DNA of 13,040 nt. Origin: Bacteroidota bacterium (GTDB lineage: Bacteria; Bacteroidota; Ignavibacteria; SZUA-365). Under the pieces are notes generated by a model. That model did no database searches. It saw only the letters and a list, made by a program, of their open reading frames with translations, and was not told the DNA's origin. Below are positions 1 through 7,166 of this stretch, in pieces (within the stretch, counting starts at the first letter, position 1; each line of letters starts with the position of its first letter). The stretch lies in NCBI GenBank assembly GCA_018224415.1, contig JAGTUZ010000134.1:1-13040 (forward strand), given 5' to 3'. The position numbers were made by a program, and so were the translations under genes.

Positions 1-98
1 ATGGTTGTATGCGACTGGTCGAAGCTCCAGTTCGTCTGCGCGACCGAAGTCGACACGAGGGCAAAGGCGAGAAGCAGGAACAGCTGTATGGTCTTCAT
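1..98 (-). CDS. YceI-like secreted protein, N-terminal fragment
   Basis: Only the first 32 codons are in the window; the gene continues past position 1. The protein starts MKTIQLFLLLAFALVSTSVA, a classic Sec signal peptide (Lys at residue 2, hydrophobic core, Ala at the cleavage point). It continues QTNWSFDQSHTT, which resembles the start of the YceI domain (typically W-x-x-D-x-x-H-[ST] followed by a beta strand). YceI proteins are periplasmic lipocalin-like barrels that bind polyisoprenoid-type lipids. The ATG is chosen because AGGAG (108-112) lies 9 nt upstream and the signal peptide begins exactly there. It may be co-transcribed with the GGDEF gene upstream (gap 132 nt), but the G-rich tract between them could separate them. 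The family call rests on about 12 mature residues, so it is tentative. Confidence 0.6.
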   Translation of the reverse strand, partial: MKTIQLFLLLAFALVSTSVAQTNWSFDQSHTT

Positions 99-107
99 GC
101 GGTTGAA

Positions 108-112
108 CTCCT
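108..112 (-). promoter_or_regulatory. Ribosome binding site of the YceI-like gene
   Basis: AGGAG on the minus strand, 9 nt before the ATG at 98. It fixes the start of the truncated gene. Confidence 0.7.
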
Positions 113-190
113 GTAAGAAAAAGTATGATTGATGAAATTGCTTCAAACTCGTAATACTATACAACACTCGCTTTTGGCGACAGAGTTCCC

Positions 191-222
191 GGGCGGGGAG
201 GGGAGAGGGAATCGGGAAAGGG
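191..222 (+). other. Six-tract G-rich run, potential G-quadruplex
   Basis: The plus strand has six runs of three or more G: 191-193, 195-198, 200-203, 207-209, 214-216 and 220-222. They are separated by loops of 1-4 nt, which satisfies the usual G3+N1-7 quadruplex pattern with two tracts to spare. The tract lies 9 nt beyond the GGDEF stop codon, in the gap before the YceI-like gene. Both flanking genes are transcribed on the minus strand, so the G-rich strand is the template and the RNA would be C-rich. No conventional terminator hairpin is visible in this gap. Confidence 0.6.
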
Positions 223-230
223 ACCCCCCT

Positions 231-1247
231 CTACCCAACTTCCGCATCCCGGCGAAAGACCTTGTTGCGACCGGCGCGCTGGGCTTCGAACACGGAATGC
301 TTGGCGGAGAGAATGATGTCTTCGAGATTGTCTCCGTCGTCGGGAAAGACGGCCACGCCACAGCTGACGCTGGTGGTGACGTCATGCTCGGTGAAGGTAT
401 GGTCCTGGATGGATGCGCAAATCGACCGGGCGGCGTCGATAATCTCCTTTGCCTTGCTGTTGGGTAGCATGATGATAACCTCATCGGCGCCGTAGCGGCA
501 GGCGCTGTCGAAGGGACGCAGCGTACGCGCGATCAGTCCGCCGAACTCGCGCATGAACGCCGTGCGCGTGCCGGAGCCGTAGGTGTTGGTGATGCGCTTG
601 TAGTTGTCGATGTCCATCATCACCAGTCCGAGCCCCTCGTTTGTTTCTTTCGCACGCACGAGGTTCTGCTGCAGGTTCTCGGAAAAGAAGGAGTAGCGCT
701 GGAGGTTGGTTTCATGGTCGACGCGGTCGAGGCGGAGATTGTCCTCGTAGAGGCGATTCTGGTAAAACGCCAGTGCGGCGATGCGCGCGAAGGTTTCGAA
801 CACGGAAATGTCCGCATCGAGGAAGGCGTCCTTCCGCTCGCTGTCGGCGAAGAGATAGCCGAGTGTCTGGTGATGCACACCGATCTGCACGCAGCAGCAG
901 GATGCGAACGGCTGCTCGAGCTGCACGCTCCCGGCGACTTCCGGCAGCAGCGTCGCGTCGGAAATCAGGATGGGACGGCCGGTCCAGAGCAGTTCGCCGA
1001 TCGAGCCGGTGGCCACCCGTTGACGGAAGGATTTGCAGAACGTGCGGGAAACGCCTGTGCAGTTCTCTATGCTCAGGTACTCGCTCTCGCTGTCGATAAG
1101 CACGATGGCGCAGGAGCGGCAATGATACAGGCGGGTCAGACGGTCGACGACGAGATGGAATACGCGTTCGTAATGCCGATGGGTGGCCAGGAGTTGGAGC
1201 AACTCGGTGACGAACTCCATGCATTGGGTCGACTGCGGGTCTTTCAT
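231..1247 (-). CDS. GAF-GGDEF protein with degenerate active site and intact I-site
   Basis: A 338-residue cytoplasmic protein with a GAF-like sensor domain (about residues 25-165) followed by a GGDEF domain (about 175-333). The GGDEF signature reads GADEV (253-257), preceded by R-Y. D212-I-D214 and the acidic pair D255/E256 of the metal site are kept. The guanine-contacting Asn of the usual K-x-x-N-D motif is Thr220, and the later G-D pair is R-T (228-229). The allosteric RxxD I-site is intact (R244-P-F-D247), exactly five residues before the signature. The C-terminal A-G-R-N-K-V matches the family, but the usual A-D is A-K (315-316). It may be a c-di-GMP receptor, a weak cyclase or one with altered nucleotide preference. 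The GAF domain holds three adjacent cysteines (117-119). The start at 1247 is chosen over an in-frame start at 1322 because GGAGGAG (1252-1258) lies 4 nt upstream. Confidence 0.9.
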   Translation of the reverse strand: MKDPQSTQCMEFVTELLQLLATHRHYERVFHLVVDRLTRLYHCRSCAIVLIDSESEYLSIENCTGVSRTFCKSFRQRVATGSIGELLWTGRPILISDATLLPEVAGSVQLEQPFASCCCVQIGVHHQTLGYLFADSERKDAFLDADISVFETFARIAALAFYQNRLYEDNLRLDRVDHETNLQRYSFFSENLQQNLVRAKETNEGLGLVMMDIDNYKRITNTYGSGTRTAFMREFGGLIARTLRPFDSACRYGADEVIIMLPNSKAKEIIDAARSICASIQDHTFTEHDVTTSVSCGVAVFPDDGDNLEDIILSAKHSVFEAQRAGRNKVFRRDAEVG

Positions 1248-1251
1248 GACA

Positions 1252-1258
1252 CTCCTCC
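1252..1258 (-). promoter_or_regulatory. Ribosome binding site of the GGDEF gene
   Basis: GGAGGAG on the minus strand, 4 nt before ATG 1247. It decides this start over the upstream in-frame ATG at 1322, which would add 25 residues unlike any GAF N-terminus. Confidence 0.8.
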
Positions 1259-1328
1259 GTGCCTTGTGGGCCAGTGGGTTTTCTATGCGAACGACGGTCA
1301 CATCCTGTTGGCAGCGAAGCAAGTGCCG

Positions 1329-1348
1329 TGTTCCCCCGAAGGGGAACA
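1329..1348 (-). promoter_or_regulatory. UUCG-capped hairpin in the GGDEF leader
   Basis: On the minus-strand RNA, an 8-bp perfect stem (UGUUCCCC paired with GGGGAACA) closes a UUCG loop with a C-G closing pair, an ultra-stable tetraloop type. It sits about 80 nt before the start codon, within the roughly 130-nt leader predicted from the promoter at 1385-1413. No U-run follows, so it is not an intrinsic terminator. It may stabilise the transcript or be part of a regulatory fold. Confidence 0.6.
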
Positions 1349-1384
1349 GCGGGCGACGGCGGTTGAAATTCGGGAGACAGCGGT

Positions 1385-1413
1385 ATGGTATTCATTCGGC
1401 AGGAGATTGTCAA
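1385..1413 (-). promoter_or_regulatory. Sigma70-like promoter of the GGDEF gene
   Basis: A perfect TTGACA -35 box (1408-1413) and TACCAT -10 box (1385-1390) are separated by exactly 17 nt. Transcription would start near 1378 and give a leader of about 130 nt. This is the best promoter match in the window; the -10 matches TATAAT at 4 of 6 positions. Confidence 0.55.
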
Positions 1414-1425
1414 GTGTTCTCGCCG

Positions 1426-1495
1426 TCCATTGCGAAATCCGTTGCGAAATCAGGTCCGTCGCGAAATCCTGACGGGCGTAAAATCCTGACGGGCG
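1426..1495. repeat. Iterated 14-bp repeats upstream of the GGDEF promoter
   Basis: Three copies of TCC[AG]T[TC]GCGAAATC lie at 1426-1439, 1438-1451 and 1455-1468. A degenerate fourth copy ends in the CGTAAAATC at 1477-1485. The last two units are also part of an exact 15-bp direct repeat, AAATCCTGACGGGCG, at 1464-1478 and 1481-1495 (17-bp period). The array begins 12 nt upstream of the -35 box, where activator or repressor sites are expected. It could instead be a decayed tandem duplication with no function. Confidence 0.6.
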
Positions 1496-1504
1496 CATGG
1501 AAAC

Positions 1505-1539
1505 AGAAATCCCGTCGGCCTGAGGCTGACGGGATTTCT
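1505..1539 (-). terminator. Intrinsic terminator after the thioredoxin gene
   Basis: Arms 1505-1520 and 1524-1539 pair over 16 positions, 15 as Watson-Crick and one as a G-T pair, around a 3-nt loop. On the minus strand the stem ends in GATTTCT followed by GTTT, a modest U-rich tail. It lies about 73 nt past the thioredoxin stop and upstream of the GGDEF promoter, so it would insulate the two genes. The arm sequence is nearly symmetrical, so it might also work on the plus strand, but no plus-strand gene precedes it. Confidence 0.8.
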
Positions 1540-1587
1540 GCCACCACTATTCAATCTTACAGGATAGAGAAGACTGAATACTTTTGT

Positions 1588-1605
1588 TGCCGTCGATGGA
1601 CGGCA
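1588..1605 (-). other. Hairpin just after the thioredoxin stop codon
   Basis: A perfect 7-bp stem (TGCCGTC paired with GACGGCA, 1588-1594 and 1599-1605) with a 4-nt loop begins 7 nt past the stop at 1613-1615. The minus strand downstream is A-rich rather than U-rich, so it is not itself a terminator. It may protect the 3' end. The remaining bases to 1540 show no gene. Confidence 0.4.
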
Positions 1606-1612
1606 GATATTT

Positions 1613-1984
1613 TCAGTCCTGCGCCGGAACGGCGGCAGGGAGGAGGATCTCGTTGATCGCCTGCACGAAGGATTCCTTCGGCAGCGCGCCGGCGGCCATC
1701 TGCGGACGGTCGTTCATCGGCACGAAAAGGATCGAGGGGATGCTGCGGATACCGAATACGGAGGCCAGCTCCTGCTCGGCTTCGGTGTCGATCTTGTAAA
1801 TGTCGATCTTGCCGTCGTATTCCTTGGCGAGTTCCTCGAGGATCGGGGCCACCATGCGGCAGGGCGCGCACCAATCGGCATAGAAGTCGATAATGGCGGG
1901 GCGCTCGCCGGCGAAGTCCCATTCCTTCTTGTTCTCGAAATCGAAGACTTTCTTGAGAAAGGTTTCCTTGTTCAAATGTTCCAT
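1613..1984 (-). CDS. trxA: Thioredoxin (WCAPC active site)
   Basis: A 123-residue cytoplasmic thioredoxin: a small thiol-disulfide oxidoreductase that reduces protein disulfides and is itself recharged by thioredoxin reductase. The core reads PAIIDFYADWCAPCRMVAP, where the canonical WCGPC is WCAPC; Ala at this position occurs in functional thioredoxins. The cis-proline loop is present (I-R-S-I-P-S), as is the D-T-E segment. There is no signal peptide. The N-terminal extension of about 25 residues (start MEHLNKETFLKKVFDFENKK) is typical of the form seen in the Bacteroidota/Chlorobi/Ignavibacteriota group. The start at 1984 is preferred over an in-frame ATG at 2053 because an AAGGAA-type ribosome site lies 9 nt upstream and the 23 extra residues are unlike the family. 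It is followed by hairpins at 1588-1605 and 1505-1539. It stands 110 nt downstream of the propeller gene, and no convincing promoter is visible in that gap. Confidence 0.95.
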   Translation of the reverse strand: MEHLNKETFLKKVFDFENKKEWDFAGERPAIIDFYADWCAPCRMVAPILEELAKEYDGKIDIYKIDTEAEQELASVFGIRSIPSILFVPMNDRPQMAAGALPKESFVQAINEILLPAAVPAQD

Positions 1985-2094
1985 GATATTCTGTTCCTTC
2001 TCTGGAATGATCGTTTGCGATTCTCGCCGTAACTGAACATTGGATGCACCCATGGGGAAGAGGATTCAGGATATCTGGATTTTTCTTCCTCCTT

Positions 2095-4920
2095 CTACAT
2101 CTTCAGAAGACGCACGCTGTACCGCCGGCCGGCCTGCGCTGCGGTCAGGATGTACATTCCTTCCGGTAGCCCGCCGACGTCGAGCGTCTGCGTGTGCTCC
2201 GCGATGGGCGAGGAGAACACCCGGCGCTGCACTTCCCTGCCGCGCAGGTCGTGCAACGTCACCGTCACGAATCCACCGACCGCGGCGCGCAAAGTCACGT
2301 TCACATGATCGTGCGCGGGACGCGGCCACAATGCCGTCACCACGAGTCCGGATGGAGCTGGCACATCCCCGGTACTGTTGACCGCGTCGACCTTCGCCGA
2401 CCACACACCCGCCCCTTGTGTCGCGACGATCACCGACCCATCCGCCGCCCGTGCGTCGACATGGTCGACGCAGACCGTGCCAATCCCATCGACGCTTTCG
2501 CGTGTCCACACCGTGGCCATGCCGTCGACCATGGTTGTGCTGAACAGACCGGCGCTGGTTCCGGAGAAGAGGATCTCTCCGTCCTGCAGCGGAAGGATGG
2601 CGAGCCAGCGCACGGAAGGACCCGCCCCGCTGCCGTCGGGAAACTCCTCGAGATTGCCGCTCACCGCCTCCCAGGTCGCGCCCGCGTCGTCGGTCATGAA
2701 CACGCTCTGGACGTTGTAGTTGGAGAACACCGCGAACACGCGGCGGCTGTCGCGCGGGTCCACGGCGAGACAGGAGACATAGGCGCCTGCCGGAAACAGC
2801 GGCGAAGTGAGAGTGACAGCGCCGGGCGTATCGCCGCGCGCATCCTCGACGCGTTTGAGTCCGCCTTCGCTGCTGCCGATGTAGACATACCCGGAGGCGT
2901 CGGCGGCGCAGCCGATGGCGCTGACAAAGGCGCCGGCCGGGAAGGTGGCGGGCGCTACGGCGGACCAGCCATCGCGGCGCGAGAGCGTCCCCTGCGCCGA
3001 GGCCGCCATGTCTTCCTTGCGCCAGAGCACCGGCTGGCCTCCCTGGTAGAGCGTTGTCCCGTTCACCGGGTCGAGAGCAAAAACCGTGAAGAAGGCGAAG
3101 AGTCCGCCGTCGGGATTACTCTGTGCGCGAACCGTTTCCACTCCGCCATCGGGAAGGAACAGGAAGCTGTAGATTCTTCCTGAATACACCGACGCCATGC
3201 CGAAGGCCTTCCCGGGTGCCACGGCGACGCTCATGCCGTCGCCACCGATCATGCCCTCCCATCCCGCGGGATCGGAGGCGTCCGTGCTGAAATAGGTGGC
3301 GTTGTCCTGCAGCCCGCCGATGATGAATTCGTCATTCGCTGTCGCCGGATCCTGCGCGACGCGGTAAAACTGCGTGCTGACGAGATCGGTATTGCGCTGC
3401 ACCCAGACGACATCGGCCGCCCGGTTGTCGATCGACGCCTGCACGCCGCCGTCATTCGCCACAAACAGTTTCGAGGGATCCGAAGGAAGGAAGGCTGCTG
3501 CGTGCTGGTCGGGATGCAATTCGTTGATTGTCCAGTTGTAGGGATACCCGCCGACCACCGTGACGCTGTCGGCGGTGCGGAACCCGTCCGTCGAGCGGTA
3601 GAGGCTGGTGCCGAGCACGAACACCAGGTCCTCGTCCTGCGGATGCACGGCGAGCCCGATGCAGTAGCCGCCGAGTGTGCTGAAACCTCCGCTGCCCACC
3701 CCTGCAAGCAGCTGCGGAGTGAGATCGTCCCAGCGACCCGCGCCCAAGGCCGGGTCGTGCGTGTATTTGTACAGCGTGTGACCTCGCGAGAAAAAGGCCA
3801 GGTGTGGGACCGGATCCGGATTCGCCGTCTCGGCGAGCACGTAGAGTACATAGGGATTCGATGCCGGCGAAACGAGTTCGACCACTCGGTAGTCCCAGTT
3901 CTCGTTCGGAGGCGTTACCGCTGTCCACTCCCTGCGGTCGATGGAGAAGAAAATGCCGCGATCTCCCGCCGTGCCGCCCCCGGCCGCGAGTCCACCGATG
4001 GCCGCGTAGCTGATCGCCGGCGTGAGGACCAGGTCGGTACAGAACGCCGGTGTCGCCGGATCACCGAGTACCCGTTCCCAGGATTCCCCGCCGTCGGTCG
4101 AGCGGAGGATGCCGCCGAAGCAGGCAGCATACAACGCGCCGGCGTCCCAGCCCTCGGAAGGGATTTCCAGATCCCATACTCCCTGAAACGGTGACTGCAG
4201 CGATCCCGGCGTCGCGCCGGTGGTCGAGGGCAATGCCTCCCAGTGCTCCCCGCGGTCGGTGCTGCGATAGATGCCGTTGCCATATCCGCTTGTGCGCAGG
4301 CGTGGTATCGCGCTGCGGTCGGTTGTGCTGAGCAGTTCGCCGGTGCCGTAGTAGAGAATGTCGCGGTGGCCGGGTCGCGGGTCCTGCGCAATGCAGCCGA
4401 CGATCTGCTCCTGTGCGGGTGCCGTCGTCTTGCGCCAGTGCTGTCCGCGGTCGGTGGATTTCCAGAATCCTCCACTGGCGCTGCCGGCATACAGCACGCG
4501 GTCGTCGTCTCGGTCGAAGGCGATGTCGAGCATGCGTCCTGCGAGTTGCGTCGGACCCCGTCGTGTCCATTCGATCGCCATCGCTCCCGCTCTCCGGCTG
4601 AAGACGTCACTGCCGCCTGGCTGTGTCGCGTCCCTGGACGGCAGTGTGACCGCATAGGCACGCTCGCGCATGCGGATGTCTGCAGGCACGTCACCGGTGC
4701 GTGGATCGCGCGTGCGCAGGACATCGAACTGCGCGGCGTGGAGCAGCCGCTCGGCCGGCGTGAGACGCGTGTCCCCTCCCGACCGTGGCGCATGTCCCAC
4801 CACTCCTGCCTGATGCATCGGTGCGGGCAGGACGGAGAGCAGCAGGATGGAGAGGACAGCGGCCGCAGCGAACACGGCGAACGAAAGCACGGGACGCATC
4901 AGACCTCCGTGGGTTGGCAT
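2095..4920 (-). CDS. Secreted Asp-box beta-propeller protein with T9SS type A sorting domain
   Basis: A 941-residue exported protein. An N-terminal hydrophobic signal segment covers about residues 8-32. Asp-box repeats of the S-T-D-x-G-x-x-W type lie at 155-162 (STDRGQHW), 220-227 (STDRGEHW), 274-281 (STDGGESW) and, in a variant form, 742-750, with weaker copies near 325-332 and 442-447. These mark sortilin/sialidase-like beta-propeller folds, probably two propellers. No sialidase catalytic set is evident, so a binding or scaffold role is as likely as an enzymatic one. Residues about 860-941 form a T9SS C-terminal domain (H-D-L-R-G-R-E-V, L-D-V-G-G-L-P-E-G-M-Y, ending R-L-L-K-M). That predicts export by the type IX system and surface attachment or release. 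The start at 4920 overlaps the kinase stop by 1 nt (TGATG). An equally well-equipped start lies seven codons in, at 4899, and gives a more conventional signal peptide. It is the last gene of the four-gene block. Confidence 0.9.
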   Translation of the reverse strand: MPTHGGLMRPVLSFAVFAAAAVLSILLLSVLPAPMHQAGVVGHAPRSGGDTRLTPAERLLHAAQFDVLRTRDPRTGDVPADIRMRERAYAVTLPSRDATQPGGSDVFSRRAGAMAIEWTRRGPTQLAGRMLDIAFDRDDDRVLYAGSASGGFWKSTDRGQHWRKTTAPAQEQIVGCIAQDPRPGHRDILYYGTGELLSTTDRSAIPRLRTSGYGNGIYRSTDRGEHWEALPSTTGATPGSLQSPFQGVWDLEIPSEGWDAGALYAACFGGILRSTDGGESWERVLGDPATPAFCTDLVLTPAISYAAIGGLAAGGGTAGDRGIFFSIDRREWTAVTPPNENWDYRVVELVSPASNPYVLYVLAETANPDPVPHLAFFSRGHTLYKYTHDPALGAGRWDDLTPQLLAGVGSGGFSTLGGYCIGLAVHPQDEDLVFVLGTSLYRSTDGFRTADSVTVVGGYPYNWTINELHPDQHAAAFLPSDPSKLFVANDGGVQASIDNRAADVVWVQRNTDLVSTQFYRVAQDPATANDEFIIGGLQDNATYFSTDASDPAGWEGMIGGDGMSVAVAPGKAFGMASVYSGRIYSFLFLPDGGVETVRAQSNPDGGLFAFFTVFALDPVNGTTLYQGGQPVLWRKEDMAASAQGTLSRRDGWSAVAPATFPAGAFVSAIGCAADASGYVYIGSSEGGLKRVEDARGDTPGAVTLTSPLFPAGAYVSCLAVDPRDSRRVFAVFSNYNVQSVFMTDDAGATWEAVSGNLEEFPDGSGAGPSVRWLAILPLQDGEILFSGTSAGLFSTTMVDGMATVWTRESVDGIGTVCVDHVDARAADGSVIVATQGAGVWSAKVDAVNSTGDVPAPSGLVVTALWPRPAHDHVNVTLRAAVGGFVTVTLHDLRGREVQRRVFSSPIAEHTQTLDVGGLPEGMYILTAAQAGRRYSVRLLKM

Positions 4921-4934
4921 CAGACCTCCGTGGG
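4896..4934 (-). repeat. 21-bp tandem duplication carrying two ribosome sites and start codons
   Basis: The 18-bp sequence CCCACGGAGGTCTGATGC (minus strand) occurs exactly twice, at 4917-4934 and 4896-4913, with a 3-bp spacer (21-bp period). Each copy contains GGAGGT followed 3 nt later by ATG. Because 21 bp is seven codons, the two starts are in the same frame. The first copy also holds the last codons and the TGA of the kinase gene. Confidence 0.9.
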
Positions 4935-7166
4935 GTGTGTGGGAAAATCGACGATGAAACGGGCGCCCTTGCCCTCTTCGCTTTCACAGCGAATCTGTCC
5001 GCCCATGCTGTCGATGAGCCGGCGGACGATCGACAGCCCGAGGCCGGACGACGGTTCGCCGCCCGTGGGCTGGGCGGTGAGACGCGTGTATTTCCGATAC
5101 AATCGCTCCATGTCTTCCGTGCTGAATCCCGGTCCCTCGTCCGTCACGGACACAGATACCGCGCCCTCGGTGCGCGCAAGCGCGACAAACACTGCTCTTC
5201 CACGCGAGGAATACTTCACCGCATTCGAGATCAGGTTGTCCACGATCTGCATGATGGCGGAATCGTCGCCCAGGGCCACCGCGTCGTCGTCGGTGATGTC
5301 GGTGTGGATGACGATGTCCTTGAGTTCGGCCCATTTGCGATGGGACTCAATCGCTTTGAGCAAGATGGGCCTGACCGCGACCGGCTCGGAATCGAGCTGC
5401 ATTCGTCCGCTCTCGAGGCGGTTGATGTCGAGCAGGTTCCGGGCCAGCAGCAGTACGCTGTCGGCCGTGTCGGCCACCTGCCCCGCCTTGCGCTGGATAT
5501 ATTCGGTACTGCGTCCCTCCTCGCCGATGGACTCGGCCAGCATGCGGATGGCGCTGACGGGATTGCGCAGGTCATGCGAAAGGATGCCCATCAGTTCGCT
5601 TTTCTCCGAATTGAGTAGTTCGAGCTGGGCGTTCTGGCGACGCAGTTCCTCGTTTGCATGAGCGATTTCGGCCGCCTGCGCCTCGAGCATCGCCTCGTGT
5701 TTGCGAATCTCGGTATTGGCGGCTTCGAGTTCGGTGTTTTTCCGCTGGAACATCTCCGCGCTGCGCTTTTTCATGCGGTAGCGGTTGCCGAGCAGGAGCA
5801 GGATCACCGCAAGCAGCACGGAACTGACGATAAGAAGATTCCGGAGTGCTGCCTCCTGTTCGAAGCGGGCTTCCTGCAGCGCGCGGTCGCGTTCGAGCAG
5901 TTCGCGGTTCTTGTTCAGCAGGTCGATGCGGTTCTGCTGTTCGGTTGCCTCGAGCTGCTGCGCGGTGAGGACGGCGTCCTGTTCAACGAGCTGCAACTCG
6001 CGGATGCGCTTGTCGCGGTTGAGCAGTTCGATGTCCTGCGTCTGCTGCCGGAGTTGGGTGGCGCGCCGTTCGAGTTCCATCTCCCTGATGCGCTGCTCGC
6101 GCTTGAGCAGCTCGTTTTCCCGATCGCTGCGCTCGCGCTGGGCGAGTTCGTAGTTGGCGGTCATTTCATTGATGCGCTTGGAGCTATCCTCGTTGAACAG
6201 CGAATCCTTGAGCGCCGTGTACTGCCGGAAATACTCCAGCGCCGCGGGCGCATCGCCCGTGGCCGATTTTGCATCGGCGCAGATCTTGAGCAGGTTGCGT
6301 TCGACCGACCGGCTGTTGATATCCCGCGAAAGCTGCAGGGCGCGCTGTGCGATGTCGAGTGCGCGGATGGGATCCCGGTCACGCAGGTACAGCGCTGCGA
6401 TGCGCTGCATGGCTTCGGCCAGACCGTGTTTGTCACCGAGGGTCTCGTACAGCTTCGCCGATTGCTGGTAATTCTCCAGCGCACGGCCGGTGACATTCTG
6501 CATGAAATACGTGATGCCGATATTCAGGTACGTGCTGGCGAGACCGGGAGAGTCGCGCAGCTTTTTCTTGAGTTCGAGCGAGGCGAGCAGGTTCTCCAGC
6601 GCCTGGTCGTAGTCGCCCTTGTCCATGAAGATCACGCCGATGTTGTTGTAGGAGTAGGCGAGTCCCTGTTCGTCCTGCGCCAGCTGGAAATACTTCACGG
6701 CGCGCAGGTGGTACCGCAGCGCCCGTTCCTCGTCGTTGAGGCGACCGTGCACGACGCCGATGTTCGAGAGCAGGCGGGCCATGCCGTGCTGGTCACCGAG
6801 TTCCTCCTTCAGCTGGAGGGACTTGAGAAAGTAATTCAACGCGCGGACCCATGCCCCCTGCTGCGCGAGTGTGATGCCCGAGCTGGTGTAGGCCATCGAA
6901 AGACCACTGTTGTCTTTCAGGTCCTTGGCGAGCTTCTCGGCGTCCTGTGCCAGGGAAAGCGCCCGCTCGGGATAGCTGCCACGGTATTCCTGCGCGAGAT
7001 CCACCATCAGTCGCACGTTCACCGAATCGCGCAGGCCGCGTTTTTCCCTGCTTTCGAGCAGCGCACGCAGTCGTTCGGCGTCGCTGCGCTGCTGCGCCGG
7101 CGCGGACGGCGGACAGAGCATGAGACAGAAGCCTGCGGTCAGGAGAAAAAGAATGACGTGTCGCAA
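4920..7166 (-). CDS. TPR-containing membrane sensor histidine kinase, TTG start
   Basis: A 748-residue two-component sensor. It has a signal peptide (about 1-25, ending A-P-A-Q-Q) and a TPR array from about 50 to 320, with units near 88, 128, 168, 208 and 248 (40-residue spacing). A long charged coiled coil (about 335-440) leads to one transmembrane helix (about 443-460), a second coiled coil (470-520) and the kinase core. The phosphoacceptor is His531 in S-H-D-L-R-N-P; the D and N of H-D-x-x-N fit phosphatase ability. ATPase motifs are the N box D-N-L-I-S-N (643-648), the G1 box D-E-G-P-G (676-680) and the G2 box G-L-G-L (708-711). Predicted topology puts the TPRs in the periplasm. The start codon is TTG, directly after the TGA of the upstream gene, with GGAGG 4 nt before it. 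The next in-frame Met (53) would remove the signal peptide. No response regulator lies next to it in the window. Confidence 0.93.
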   Translation of the reverse strand: MRHVILFLLTAGFCLMLCPPSAPAQQRSDAERLRALLESREKRGLRDSVNVRLMVDLAQEYRGSYPERALSLAQDAEKLAKDLKDNSGLSMAYTSSGITLAQQGAWVRALNYFLKSLQLKEELGDQHGMARLLSNIGVVHGRLNDEERALRYHLRAVKYFQLAQDEQGLAYSYNNIGVIFMDKGDYDQALENLLASLELKKKLRDSPGLASTYLNIGITYFMQNVTGRALENYQQSAKLYETLGDKHGLAEAMQRIAALYLRDRDPIRALDIAQRALQLSRDINSRSVERNLLKICADAKSATGDAPAALEYFRQYTALKDSLFNEDSSKRINEMTANYELAQRERSDRENELLKREQRIREMELERRATQLRQQTQDIELLNRDKRIRELQLVEQDAVLTAQQLEATEQQNRIDLLNKNRELLERDRALQEARFEQEAALRNLLIVSSVLLAVILLLLGNRYRMKKRSAEMFQRKNTELEAANTEIRKHEAMLEAQAAEIAHANEELRRQNAQLELLNSEKSELMGILSHDLRNPVSAIRMLAESIGEEGRSTEYIQRKAGQVADTADSVLLLARNLLDINRLESGRMQLDSEPVAVRPILLKAIESHRKWAELKDIVIHTDITDDDAVALGDDSAIMQIVDNLISNAVKYSSRGRAVFVALARTEGAVSVSVTDEGPGFSTEDMERLYRKYTRLTAQPTGGEPSSGLGLSIVRRLIDSMGGQIRCESEEGKGARFIVDFPTHPTEV

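Noticed and set aside
2054..2094. Possible terminator between the propeller gene and thioredoxin
   Set aside because: The T-run is on the plus strand and the adjacent dyad (CAG-GATAT-CTG) has only a 3-bp stem, so it would not stop minus-strand transcription.
4243..5661. 472-codon plus-strand open frame across the propeller and kinase genes
   Set aside because: It spans two well-supported minus-strand genes and their junction, with low-complexity Ser/Arg composition typical of antisense reading.
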